Positions 47,525-57,887 of a stretch of 64,000 nucleotides of DNA are shown here, in pieces. The notes below the pieces were generated by a model. That model was not told the origin of the DNA and did no database searches. It worked only from the letters and a program-made list of their open reading frames with translations. The stretch comes from Nocardia niwae NBRC 108934 = DSM 45340 (GTDB lineage: Bacteria > Actinomycetota > Actinomycetes > Mycobacteriales > Mycobacteriaceae), in assembly GCF_001613465.1 (NCBI RefSeq), contig NZ_BDCK01000002.1, forward strand, positions 1 through 64,000, read 5' to 3'. The number at the start of each line of letters is the position of its first letter. The first letter of the stretch is position 1. Both the position numbers and the translations under genes were made by a program.

Positions 47525-50127
47525 CCGCCGCTCCCGGACTCACCGCGCATCAGCGCTCCGAGGGACTCGCGATCGGTGACGTCCATCTTGATGCAGGCCC
47601 GGTAGAGGTGGCCCTCGACGGTGCGCACGGAGACCGTGAGCCGGTCGGCGATCTGTCGATTGGACAGGCCCGCGGCGACGAGATTCGCGATCTCGCGTTC
47701 CCGCGCGGTCAACGGCAGGGGCTGCGCGGCCTGCCGCAGCGCAGGGGTGCTCGCTCCGCCGCAGGCGGCGGCGAGCCGGTTGGCCGCGGCGGCGGACTCC
47801 AGCAACCGGCGCCGGTCGCCGGTCCGCTCGTGCGCCGACGCGGCCTGCGCCGCGGCGTCGGCGGCCGACAGCAGCACCCCGAGGCGCTCGAATTCGGCTG
47901 CGACCGCGTCCAGCTCGGGTCCGTCGTGGGCGGCGAGCGCCACCGCGTGCCGCGCCTGCGCCTGCACCAGCCGCCCTTCCACCCGGCCGGCCAGCTCCGC
48001 CAGCCGTCCGGAGACGGAGTGATCGCCGAAGCGGGCGGCGGTGTGCAGCGCCATGGCCTCGATCGCGTGCTGATGTGAGCGTGCGGCCGCGTCGGCGGCG
48101 CCCACCGCGATCCGGATGGCCGGGGTCACGGTTCCTTCGGCGGCGGACAGCCACGCGCGGGCCACTTCCAGCTGCGGTTCGTACACCGCGCTGTGCCTGC
48201 CGCCCCGCGCGGTGGCGTGCGCGATCGACTCGGCGGCCTCGGCGGCCCGGCCGAGCGCCGAATACGCCTCCGCCAAGCGAATTCTCGCGGGAAACATCCA
48301 GGCGGCCGCGCCCTCCGCGGCCAGCGCGGCCAACGCCTGTTCCAGATTCTCGATGCCGTCCAGGAACCGTCCCTGCGCCACGTCGACGGTGCCCTGCAGG
48401 ATCTTCGACATGCCCCAGGCCAAATACTGGCCCGGCGCGGAATAGCCGACGAACGCCCCGGCGCAGCGCCGGGCGGCCTCCAGATCGCCGGCGAAGGTCA
48501 AGGCGAGCACCTCGGCGTGCGTGGACATGAAGCGGTTGAGCCCGTCGATGTGCTTTTCCACCTCGTGCCCGCGCGCGGCGTACTGCCTGGCCGCCTCGGC
48601 CTTGCCCAGCAACGCCGACGCCAGGCTGCCGCCGAACGCGGCCCACCACATCGCCCACGGCGGTGCGCCGTCGACGGACATCACCGCCTCCGCCTCGGCG
48701 ATCGCGTCGTCGACCCGGTTCTCGTTGACCAGACTCGCGGATGCCAGACCGGTGAAGATGGCCGCGATCTTCGGATGCCGCACCTTCCCGCGCACCAGCT
48801 TCAACACCTCGTCGGCGCGATCGGCGTCGCCCATTGCCCACAACAGGTTCGCCACCCGGGTGCTGCCCCAGCGCGCCAGCTGCACCTCGTCGAGCTGGTC
48901 GGGGTCGAAGCTGGCCAGGGTGCGCTCGGCCTCGATCCGATGCCCCTGCCACAGCAGCGCGCGCGCCAGCAGGTCGGCGGCCTCCACGCCGCCGCGCCGC
49001 TCCACCGCGGCGCGGGCGAAGCGCTCGCCCAGCGGCAGATTCGCCAATCCGATCGCGTCGGCCGCGGCCGCCTCGAACAATTCCAGATCCGCGGATTTAT
49101 CACTGTCGAGCGCTAATTCCGCCAGCCGGATACGGTCGGCGGCGGAATTTATCCGGCGCTCCTTCAGCGACGAATACAATCTGCCGCGCAGCCGCCGCGC
49201 CGAGGCGATCCCGAGCCTGCGCCGGATCACCTCACCGAACAGCGGGTGGTTGTAACGGACGATCAGATCTCGGGAATTCTCCACGACCCGGATCACCCCG
49301 CGCGTTTCGGCGGCCTCCACCGCGTCCTCGCCGGCCAATTCGGCCAGGACGTCGAGATCGATCGGCTCACAGAAGGTCAACAGTTCGAGCACCCGCAGCA
49401 CCGGCTCGGGTAGTTGCTCGACCCGGTCCTCCAGCAGCGCGGCCAGCTCCGAGGTCACCGCCGCGCGCCCGCGCAGCTGCCACACGCCGTTGACCTGGCG
49501 CAGCGTGCCCGCCTCCAGCGCGCCCTCGACCAAATGCCGCAGGAACAACGCGTTTCCGGCGGAGGACTCCCACATCAGATTGGCGGTGAACCCTTCGAGT
49601 TGCCCGCCGAGCATCGATTCCACCAGCTCCACGCTCTGGCTCTGGGTGAACGGGCGCAGATCGATGCGAGTCAGGTGACCGTCTTTCCACAGTGAGGTGA
49701 CCGCGTCCGGCACCGGCACTCCGCTGCGCACGGTCACCACGATATGCGCGGCCTTATCGATGGCCAGTTGCAGCAGCAGCGTGGCGGAGAGCTGGTCGAG
49801 CAGGTGCGCGTCGTCCACGCCGATAACCGTGTCGCCGTCGGCGAGCAACGCCTCGCGCGCCGCCGACATGAAGGTGACCGGATCGTGCGCGGTGTAGACG
49901 CCGACCATATGCGCGAAGACCCCCAGGGGAATGCTGCGCGCCGACTCGGTGCCCGCCACCCAGCGGACGTTGCCGCCGATCGCGGAGGTGGCATGCCTGG
50001 CCAGGGTGGTCTTACCCACCCCCGCATCGCCGGTCAGCACCACGCCGACGTGCTCCGGACCGGTCAGCGCCGCACGGATCGCCTCGAATTCGCTCTCGCG
50101 CTCGATCATCGGCCAGTTCCGAGCCAT
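47521..50127 (-). CDS. LuxR-family regulator with AAA ATPase domain (LAL type)
   Basis: 868 residues. N-terminal ATPase with Walker A GDAGVGKT (33-40) and Walker B VIGVDDAH (~99-106), a long TPR-like helical middle, and a C-terminal LuxR HTH: LTAREREIANLVAAGLSNRQIADRL, then VSVRTVEGHLYRACIKM. LAL proteins usually activate pathways such as maltose or polyketide genes after binding a ligand. Target unknown. The ATG at 50127 sits six bases after a TACAGT box on the minus strand. The lipoprotein gene is its only operon partner. Confidence 0.88.
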   Translation of the reverse strand: MARNWPMIERESEFEAIRAALTGPEHVGVVLTGDAGVGKTTLARHATSAIGGNVRWVAGTESARSIPLGVFAHMVGVYTAHDPVTFMSAAREALLADGDTVIGVDDAHLLDQLSATLLLQLAIDKAAHIVVTVRSGVPVPDAVTSLWKDGHLTRIDLRPFTQSQSVELVESMLGGQLEGFTANLMWESSAGNALFLRHLVEGALEAGTLRQVNGVWQLRGRAAVTSELAALLEDRVEQLPEPVLRVLELLTFCEPIDLDVLAELAGEDAVEAAETRGVIRVVENSRDLIVRYNHPLFGEVIRRRLGIASARRLRGRLYSSLKERRINSAADRIRLAELALDSDKSADLELFEAAAADAIGLANLPLGERFARAAVERRGGVEAADLLARALLWQGHRIEAERTLASFDPDQLDEVQLARWGSTRVANLLWAMGDADRADEVLKLVRGKVRHPKIAAIFTGLASASLVNENRVDDAIAEAEAVMSVDGAPPWAMWWAAFGGSLASALLGKAEAARQYAARGHEVEKHIDGLNRFMSTHAEVLALTFAGDLEAARRCAGAFVGYSAPGQYLAWGMSKILQGTVDVAQGRFLDGIENLEQALAALAAEGAAAWMFPARIRLAEAYSALGRAAEAAESIAHATARGGRHSAVYEPQLEVARAWLSAAEGTVTPAIRIAVGAADAAARSHQHAIEAMALHTAARFGDHSVSGRLAELAGRVEGRLVQAQARHAVALAAHDGPELDAVAAEFERLGVLLSAADAAAQAASAHERTGDRRRLLESAAAANRLAAACGGASTPALRQAAQPLPLTAREREIANLVAAGLSNRQIADRLTVSVRTVEGHLYRACIKMDVTDRESLGALMRGESGSGG

Positions 50128-50133
50128 GCTCTA

Positions 50134-50139
50134 ACTGTA
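50134..50139 (-). promoter_or_regulatory. -10 box of a probable leaderless LAL regulator transcript
   Basis: On the minus strand TACAGT ends six bases before ATG 50127. Confidence 0.5.
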
Positions 50140-50243
50140 GTTCTTCACCGATCATGATCGAAGCCGAGCGAGCACGATAGATGTGGCCAATTTTCGGTGA
50201 TACCGCCGAATTTTCGCTGGCCCGCGCAGAATTCGAACAGGTT

Positions 50244-51578
<1,335 letters not shown>

Positions 51579-51814
51579 CTACCTGCCGTACTGAGGCGGT
51601 GGCCGGAAGCACAGTCTAGCCGACCCGTCCGGAGCGGCATCGCAGCGGATCTCGTCGTAGGCTCGACAACCGTGTGGCCCCGGCCGGGCAGGGCTATGGT
51701 TGCACGGCACGCCGAGCGGCAGCCCGGTGTGCACGGACGAGCCGCAGGCGGGTTCGGCCACGATGGCGAGGGGCCCGACGGTGTCGGCTCGAACCGAGGA
51801 GGGTGTACGGCAGC

Positions 51815-52474
51815 TTGAGTACCCATGTTCTCCGCTGCGACGGCGCACCCGTACCCATCGCGCTCGCGGCACTGCCGACCACTCAAACGGCCGCCATCCC
51901 CGATTCCGCCGTGATCGACGAGCTGCTTCCCGTGCTGGCCGCCGACAGCCTGCCCCGGCTGATCGTGCTGGGCGAGGACGCTGCCTTGGCCGCTGTGCTC
52001 ACCCACCTGATGCGCACCGAACGCCTGCACGTGGAGATCGGCTACGTGCCGGTCGAGCGGACCTACGCCTCGCGCGCCTACCAGACCGGCACCGGTAACG
52101 CCGCCGCCAAGCGGGCCATCGAAGGCCGCGCCGTAGAGACGCCGCTGGTGCGCGACGACACCGGCAAGGTGCTCGCGGGGCGAGCGGTGATCACCGGCGT
52201 CCAAGGCGAGAAGCTGGAGGGCGAAGCGTACGTCGACGACACGCTGCTGTTCTCCGGGAGAGTGACGGCCATGCTCGTCTCGCCGTGCCTGGAACCGCCC
52301 GGCGTGCGGGCGAGCGTGCGCAGAGGCTTCCGCAAGCGGCGCTGGGTGGAGGGGCGAGCGGCGCAGCTCGGCACGCCCGGCGCGATCGTGACCAGGGACG
52401 GCGTCCAGGCCGATCGGCCGGTGCCGCGTTCGAGTTTCTACCGCCATCACGAACCGTGGCTGCTGGTGCGATGA
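51815..52474 (+). CDS. Conserved actinobacterial protein, Rv0358-like
   Basis: ~219 residues, cytoplasmic, no membrane helix. Conserved-looking segments are VIDELLPVLAADSLPRLIVLGEDAALAAVLTHLMRTERL and RRGFRKRRWVEGRAAQLGTPGAIVTRDGV. The C-terminal part resembles a lipid/sugar kinase-like loop but I do not assign function. The start is uncertain: TTG 51815 lies 11 bases after GAGGAGG; GTG 51803 would overlap that site. It overlaps the site-2 protease gene as ATGA, a coupling conserved with Rv0358-Rv0359. Confidence 0.7.
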   Translation: MSTHVLRCDGAPVPIALAALPTTQTAAIPDSAVIDELLPVLAADSLPRLIVLGEDAALAAVLTHLMRTERLHVEIGYVPVERTYASRAYQTGTGNAAAKRAIEGRAVETPLVRDDTGKVLAGRAVITGVQGEKLEGEAYVDDTLLFSGRVTAMLVSPCLEPPGVRASVRRGFRKRRWVEGRAAQLGTPGAIVTRDGVQADRPVPRSSFYRHHEPWLLVR

Positions 52475-53247
52475 GCGTTCCGATCCATCGCAGGTCGCGC
52501 GCGGTGCGGCCGAGTCCGGTGTTCCTGCTCGTGGTCGCGGCCACCGCGGTGGGCGGGGCGCTGGCCTGGGACGCGCCGCTGGACTCGACCAGGGCCAAGG
52601 CCGGGGTGTTCGTCTTCGTGGTGGCCGGCTGGGTGGTGTCGCTGTGCCTGCACGAGTTCGCGCACGCCTACACCGCGTGGCGCGCGGGCGATCGCGAGGT
52701 CGAGTTGCGCGGCTATCTGACGCTCAACCCGTTGAAGTACAGCCATCCTCTGCTGTCGATCGTGCTGCCGATGGTGTTCATCGCGCTCGGCGGGATCGGC
52801 CTGCCGGGCGGGGCGGTCTACGTGCACACGCACAATGTCGCGCCGCGTACGCAACGGATCATCAGCGGCGCCGGGCCCGCCGTGAACGCGCTGTGCGCGG
52901 TGCTGCTCCTGGTGACGGTCCGTATCCTCGGCAGCTCCAGCGCCCATCCCGCGTTCTGGTTCGGCGTCAGTTTCCTTGCGTTCCTGCAGATCACCGCGGC
53001 GCTGCTGAACCTGATCCCGCTGCCGGGACTGGACGGCTACGGCATCGTCGAGCCGTCCCTGAGCTACCAGACCAGACGCTCGCTCGATCAGTTCAAGCCG
53101 TTCGGCATGCTGATCCTGTTCGCGCTGCTGTTCACCCCCGCGATCAACGAAGTGTTCTTCGACGCGGTGTACGCGCTGTTCGAACTGTCCGGTGTGCCGT
53201 CGAGTTGGTCGCGCTACGGCGGCTACCTGACCCGATTCTGGACGTGA
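52471..53247 (+). CDS. Site-2 protease-like M50 family membrane metalloprotease
   Basis: 258 residues, about five membrane segments. The zinc site HEFAH (61-65) lies in the second helix, and the third ligand region NLIPLPGLDGYG (180-191) follows, both intact. This is the M50B/Rip group without PDZ or CBS domain, equivalent to Rv0359. Family members cut substrates within the membrane, often anti-sigma factors; the substrate here is unknown. Coupled to the Rv0358-like gene by ATGA. A T-tailed terminator follows at 53354-53390. Confidence 0.88.
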   Translation: MSVPIHRRSRAVRPSPVFLLVVAATAVGGALAWDAPLDSTRAKAGVFVFVVAGWVVSLCLHEFAHAYTAWRAGDREVELRGYLTLNPLKYSHPLLSIVLPMVFIALGGIGLPGGAVYVHTHNVAPRTQRIISGAGPAVNALCAVLLLVTVRILGSSSAHPAFWFGVSFLAFLQITAALLNLIPLPGLDGYGIVEPSLSYQTRRSLDQFKPFGMLILFALLFTPAINEVFFDAVYALFELSGVPSSWSRYGGYLTRFWT

Positions 53248-53573
53248 ACCGCGGGGATCCGCGCCTACGGTCGATGATCTGCGCATGGCGCGGGGCCGCC
53301 AGGCCGGGTCGGCCGGACGGCCCCGCTTCTTCGCCCGCTTCCGATCCGCCCCGCCCTCGGCCATCACACCCCTTGGCCGAGGGTCCTTTTCGTCCACGTG
53401 CGAAGTGGTCGACCGCGATACCCCGCGACTCGCGGTCACAGGGCAAAGCTATGGCGGAGGACCGCGCGGAACGCGAGTAGCGGACTACCCGAAGATCGAA
53501 CTATCGACGCGCCGCGCCGGGCGCCGACCACGTGGCCGGCCCGAATGTCCGAATACCGCTGAGTAGTAAGGGT
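53248..53573. other. Convergent intergenic region with stacked hairpins, no gene
   Basis: 326 bp between the protease and FUSC genes. Three inverted repeats lie in a row: CGGGGCCG (53291-53298 with 53318-53325, followed by CTTCTT), the T-tailed hairpin at 53354-53390, and GACCGCG (53411-53417 with 53431-53437). No credible open frame. Confidence 0.6.
53354..53390 (+). terminator. Rho-independent terminator of the Rv0358-Rv0359-like operon
   Basis: CCCTCGGCCA (53354-53363) pairs perfectly with TGGCCGAGGG (53374-53383) around a 10-base loop, followed directly by TCCTTTT (53384-53390). One of the few hairpins here with a T-tract. Confidence 0.75.
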
Positions 53574-54776
53574 TCAGACCTCGGGCTGCACGTAGGGGTT
53601 CTTGACCGTCGGCGGCAGCAGGGCAATCGCCGAGATACGTTGCACGCCGCACACCTGCATCAGGTCTACCAGCGTCGAACGCACCTGCGCGAAGACGACG
53701 TGCGCCGAAAGTCCTGCGCCGGTTACCAGTTCCGGGCGCGCGCCCTTGGCCACGGAGCGCAGTACGCGGGCCGCCTCGGCGCGGTCGGGCTGCTCGCCCG
53801 GGTCGGCCAGCATCATCCGGCGCACCACGTCCACGGCTTGGCCGAGGCGCTCCACCTCGTCGATCAAACCCGGGTCGAGGATTTCGTCGTCGCGCACGAG
53901 AGTCAGCGAGCGTCGCAACAGGACTCGGGTGTTGCGAATGGCGTTGTCCAGCGGGTCGGCCGTGGCCCTGATCCGTTCGAGGCGAGGCCGGGAGTTCCAG
54001 TACAGCGGCGAGATCCGGCTGATCTCGCGGCCGCCCTCCAGGGTGGCGCGCAAGGAGTCGATCTGCGGCTGGGTGGCGCGCATCGCGGTGAGCGCGTGGT
54101 GCAGCTTCTCCGGATCCTGCTCGAGCAGTCCGTCGGCGCACTCGGTGATCGATCTTCCCATCACGCCGAGAATGTCCGCGGCCAGCGACCGCGCCCTGCG
54201 CACGGGATGCAGGGGAATCGCGGCGACCACCAACACGCCGACCAGACCGCCCACCAAGGCGTCGATCATGCGGGACAGCCCGCCGCCCGCCGACGGCGGG
54301 AGCAACGTCGCGACCAGCACGGCGGACCCGGCCGCCTGCACGGTGATGACCGAACCGCCGTCCAGGAACACCGCCGCCGCCATGGCGACCGCGACCACCA
54401 GCGCGATCTGCCACACGCCGGTGCCTGCGCGGGAGATGAACAGGTCGCCGATGCCGATGCCGACCGCGACCCCGACCACCAGCTCCACCGAGCGACGCAG
54501 CCGCGCGCCGAAGGAGATGCCCATCGACACCACGGCGGCGGTCGGCGCGAAGAACGGCAGCGCGTGACCGATGACGTGATGCGCCAGGAACCAGGCCAGC
54601 GCGGCGCCGACCGAACACTGGATGATCGGCAGCGCCGACCGGCGCAGCCGCGCCCACGAGGTACGCAACCTCGCCATACCGCTGGCGCGGGCCACGCTCA
54701 CCCGGGACATCGGGTCGAACGCACCCCTCGCCCGGACACCATCGCTCATCGAATCGCTACGCGCTGCACCGATCAC
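53574..54776 (-). CDS. FUSC-family membrane transporter
   Basis: 400 residues. A set of membrane helices (~46-165) with the FUSC pattern PFFAPTAAVVSMGISFGARLRRSVELVVGVAVGIGIGDL, then a long cytoplasmic helical C-terminal half (~170-400). Family proteins export aromatic acids or fusaric acid; single-copy half-size versions act as dimers. Start is unclear: GTG 54776 gives the longest reading, ATG 54749 (MSDGVRARG) is equally likely. It follows the DUF3151 gene by 6 bp, probably in one operon; this gene is not in the M. tuberculosis block as I recall it. Confidence 0.8.
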   Translation of the reverse strand: MIGAARSDSMSDGVRARGAFDPMSRVSVARASGMARLRTSWARLRRSALPIIQCSVGAALAWFLAHHVIGHALPFFAPTAAVVSMGISFGARLRRSVELVVGVAVGIGIGDLFISRAGTGVWQIALVVAVAMAAAVFLDGGSVITVQAAGSAVLVATLLPPSAGGGLSRMIDALVGGLVGVLVVAAIPLHPVRRARSLAADILGVMGRSITECADGLLEQDPEKLHHALTAMRATQPQIDSLRATLEGGREISRISPLYWNSRPRLERIRATADPLDNAIRNTRVLLRRSLTLVRDDEILDPGLIDEVERLGQAVDVVRRMMLADPGEQPDRAEAARVLRSVAKGARPELVTGAGLSAHVVFAQVRSTLVDLMQVCGVQRISAIALLPPTVKNPYVQPEV

Positions 54777-54782
54777 TACGAC

Positions 54783-55226
54783 TCAGTCGAGGCCGAGCTC
54801 CGCGGCCGCTCTGGGGTCGCAGTCTTCCAGCAGGTCGAGGCAGCGGGCGTACTCGTCGGTCTCGCCGATCACCTTGGCGGCGCGAGCCAGCGCGCCGACG
54901 CTGCGCAGGAAGCCGCGATTGGGTTCGTGGCTCCACGGCACGGGACCGAAGCCCTTCCAGCCGTTGCGGCGCAGCAGGTCCAACCCGCGGTGGTAGCCGG
55001 TGCGGGCGAACGCGTACGCCGCGACGATGTCGTGGTTGATCGCCTCGTCCTGGGCTTCGCCCCGGGTCAGCGCCGCCTCGGCGAGGTGCGCCCAGGCGAT
55101 CGAGGCGGCGGGATACTCCGCCGCGACGCGCACCGGATCGACGTTGTCGAGCAGCGCGTCCTCGGCGTCGGAGATTTCGGGTAGCAGTACCGGCTGTGGG
55201 CCGAGCAGGTCACCGAACGAGGTCAT
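54783..55226 (-). CDS. DUF3151 family protein, Rv0360c-like
   Basis: 147 residues. Opens with MTSFGDLLGPQPVLLPE and contains ARTGYHRGLDLLRRNGWKGFGPVPWSHEPNRGFLR, the DUF3151 hallmark, ending CLDLLEDCDPRAAAELGL. Cytoplasmic; function unknown but widely conserved in actinobacteria. ATG 55226 matches the mycobacterial N-terminus; the longer start at 55247 adds seven residues without support. Linked to the FUSC gene downstream. Confidence 0.88.
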   Translation of the reverse strand: MTSFGDLLGPQPVLLPEISDAEDALLDNVDPVRVAAEYPAASIAWAHLAEAALTRGEAQDEAINHDIVAAYAFARTGYHRGLDLLRRNGWKGFGPVPWSHEPNRGFLRSVGALARAAKVIGETDEYARCLDLLEDCDPRAAAELGLD

Positions 55227-55404
55227 GCGGTTCATTCTGCACCGCACGACGGTTTGCTCGTCAGGCGGCTGCGCTCGTGCGCGTCCTCGCGAGACTGGCT
55301 CGGCGTCCGTTCGGTTCGACGTGGACTGATGCCGGACCTCGCCGGGCGGCGACCATTAGGCTGGCCGTCGAGTTCAAACAGTTCCGCTTTGACGAGGGGT
55401 GTGC

Positions 55405-57771
55405 GTGTCCGACCCGAACGACGAGAAGAATCCGGCGCGGAACAGCGCCGAACCGGCCGACGCAGCCGGGGCCGGCGCACGCCCCGGCGCCGCCACGGAA
55501 CACCTCCCGGCCGCAGGCAAGGGCGGCCCGGCGGCATCCGCCGCGCCCACCGAACGTATCGCCAAGCCGCAACAGCCGAACGCCACATCCGGAACCGGCA
55601 ACACCGCCTCGGGAACGGACGCGTCGGCGGCGAGTTCTCAGGCAGCCGCGGGCACCCGCGGTCCGGTTCCCAGCGCGCCGGGAGCCGCGGGCCCGAAACA
55701 AGCGCCCGCGAGCCAGGGCGGCGGTCCGGCCCCGGCCAAGGGCGCTGACGCGCCGCCGAACACGGCGGGCGGGAAACCGGCGAACGGCCCGGCGGGCAAG
55801 ACGAACTCACCGGCCTCCGCCACGAGCGCCGGTACCTCCGCACCGGCGGCAGGCACTCCGAAGATCGCCAGTTCCGCGCAGCCCGCAACCCCCGGCGGCG
55901 CGAAGCCCGTCACCCCCGACAACCGCACAAGCCCGGCCGCGCGACCTGCGCCCGCGAACCCTCCGGCGGCCGGGACCCCGGCTGAGTCGACCGCGACCGG
56001 CGACACGAGCGCCAAGGGCACATCGCCGTCCGGCCCCGCCCCCGGCGCGAAAGTTCCGTCGCCGAGTCCGGCGCCGAGACCCGCGGGCCCCGCCCCCGGC
56101 GCGAAAGCTCCGTCGCCGAGTTCGGCGCCGAGACCCGCGGGCGGCGCGCCCGGTTCGGCGGCGGGCCGCACCGGTCATCCGAACGCCCCTGCTTCCGCGC
56201 AGCCCCAGGCGGGCCGACCGGCCACCCAACCCAAAGGCGGCCAGAACCCGCCGCCACCCTCCGGATCGGCCGCTTCGAGCGCGCCCGGCGCCAAGAGCGC
56301 GGCACCGTCCGGACCGGCGGGTCCCGGCCGGGCGAACGCCCCGGCGGGCAAGGGCGGCGAACCGGCGCGCTCCAGCGCGGGCACGGCCGAACCGAACCGG
56401 CCCACGAACGCCGATGCGGAGACAGTCCAGATCGACCGCAAGTCCGCACCGAAGCAGCCGGAGACCGGCGGTGCGTCGAAGCCCGGTTCCGCACCGAACC
56501 AGCCGGGCGAAGCGCGCACCGTGGTGATCAAACGGGATCAGACGCCGTCCGGTTCCGCGCCGGGCACGGCTCCCGCGAGCGGGTCCGTTTCGAACAACTC
56601 CGCTTCGAAAGACGCTGCGCCGCAATCAGGAAAATCCGCCCAGGGCAAGGCAGCGCCGAAGTCCGAAGCGAAATCCGGACCGGCCCCCGCGGCCGGCGCC
56701 GCCGCGAAGAAGGCGGGGCCTGGTGGGGCAGATGACTCCACTGCACCCGGCGGGCCCACCAGCTCCGCGGCGGTCCCGCCGGGCGGTGAATCGGCGACGG
56801 TCGTGATGCGCAGGCCGCAGCCCCCGGCCGGACCAGCGGCTCCCGCGCCGGAGAAGACCGCCGAATCCGGCGCTCAGCAGAACCCGCCCGGTTCGGACGA
56901 CGTGACGATGGCGATGCCCGTGGTCGGCCGGGACGACGCGAAGACCGTCGCGCTCCCCGTCCAGCGCCCCGCCGACGGCGGCAGGCCGGGGACCGATCGC
57001 GTGGTCACGCCACCGGCGGGACCGGTTCCGGTCACGAAGCCGCCGAGCACGCCCCGTCCGGCGGCCGGCCCGAAGCAGCCCGGCCCGCACGGCCCCTCCG
57101 CGCCGCCGCAGCACGGACCGGGAGTCGAGGAGACCCGCCCGTCGCCGCAGCGCCCTCAGGACCGGCCGCGCCAGGTGGCTACCGCTCCGTCGCCCGCGGA
57201 CGTCCAGCAGACGGTGCCCGCGCAGTCGATGGCGGGTCCCCGCGCGCCGCAGACCAGGCCTGTCGCGCCGCCGCAGCGGATCCCCCCGGCCCCGCAGCCC
57301 GGCGCCGGCGCGTCCGCCACCGGCCCCGCCCGGCCCAATCGACGTCTGGTCGTGCTGGGGGTCGCGGGTGCGGCGGTGCTCGCGCTCGTCGCGGTGGTCG
57401 TGGCGCTCGTCACGATGTCCGGCGACGACTCACCCGAAGCGCAGGTGCGCAGCGCCATCACCAGCTACACCGAGGCACTGAAGACCGGTGACCTGGATGC
57501 TTTGCGATCCGCCACGTGCGGGCCGCTGCACGACTTCTACCAGGGCATCCCGAGCGACCAGTTCGCCGGCGTGCACAAGCAGTCCGTGGAGCGCAAAACC
57601 ATTCCGGTGGTGGACAGCATCGACGCCATCCGCATCACCGACGGCACGGCTATCGCACAGGCCACGGTGTACACCGAAGCCGATCCGGCGAAGCGGTCCG
57701 CACGCACCTTCGATCTGCAGCGCACCGACGACGGATGGAAGGTCTGCGACCCGCCCGGTAGCACCCAGTAA
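55405..57771 (+). CDS. Rv0361-like membrane protein with ~640-residue disordered Pro/Ala-rich tail
   Basis: 788 residues; the M. tuberculosis counterpart as I recall is ~275. Residues 1-~645 are low-complexity Pro, Ala, Gly and Ser without Cys or aromatic clusters. One membrane helix follows (~647-672, LVVLGVAGAAVLALVAVVVAL), then a 116-residue extracytoplasmic NTF2-like domain (VRSAITSYTEALKTGDLDALR...WKVCDPP). Within the tail sit spaced Thr-Val motifs: TVQIDR (340), TVVIKR (372), TVVMRR (465), TMAM (501) and TVALPV (514), possible kinase or FHA sites. A 54-bp tandem repeat lies at 56041-56148. GTG 55405 has GAGGGG five bases upstream. Confidence 0.8.
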   Translation: MSDPNDEKNPARNSAEPADAAGAGARPGAATEHLPAAGKGGPAASAAPTERIAKPQQPNATSGTGNTASGTDASAASSQAAAGTRGPVPSAPGAAGPKQAPASQGGGPAPAKGADAPPNTAGGKPANGPAGKTNSPASATSAGTSAPAAGTPKIASSAQPATPGGAKPVTPDNRTSPAARPAPANPPAAGTPAESTATGDTSAKGTSPSGPAPGAKVPSPSPAPRPAGPAPGAKAPSPSSAPRPAGGAPGSAAGRTGHPNAPASAQPQAGRPATQPKGGQNPPPPSGSAASSAPGAKSAAPSGPAGPGRANAPAGKGGEPARSSAGTAEPNRPTNADAETVQIDRKSAPKQPETGGASKPGSAPNQPGEARTVVIKRDQTPSGSAPGTAPASGSVSNNSASKDAAPQSGKSAQGKAAPKSEAKSGPAPAAGAAAKKAGPGGADDSTAPGGPTSSAAVPPGGESATVVMRRPQPPAGPAAPAPEKTAESGAQQNPPGSDDVTMAMPVVGRDDAKTVALPVQRPADGGRPGTDRVVTPPAGPVPVTKPPSTPRPAAGPKQPGPHGPSAPPQHGPGVEETRPSPQRPQDRPRQVATAPSPADVQQTVPAQSMAGPRAPQTRPVAPPQRIPPAPQPGAGASATGPARPNRRLVVLGVAGAAVLALVAVVVALVTMSGDDSPEAQVRSAITSYTEALKTGDLDALRSATCGPLHDFYQGIPSDQFAGVHKQSVERKTIPVVDSIDAIRITDGTAIAQATVYTEADPAKRSARTFDLQRTDDGWKVCDPPGSTQ
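56041..56148 (+). repeat. 54-bp tandem duplication inside the Rv0361-like gene
   Basis: Two direct copies (56041-56094 and 56095-56148), each beginning CCCGGCGCGAAAG, differing at a handful of positions. They encode the 18-residue units PGAKVPSPSPAPRPAGPA and PGAKAPSPSSAPRPAGGA, in frame. Shows recent growth of the disordered tail. Confidence 0.85.
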
Positions 57772-57887
57772 CCACCCAGCCACGCGATAGCCGATGAACA
57801 TCGATGCCGGTCGCGCCCGTCACACACACCTGGTCAATGGTCCGGTACCGCAGTAGCATGGCCCGGATCATGAGCAGGGAGCAGACG

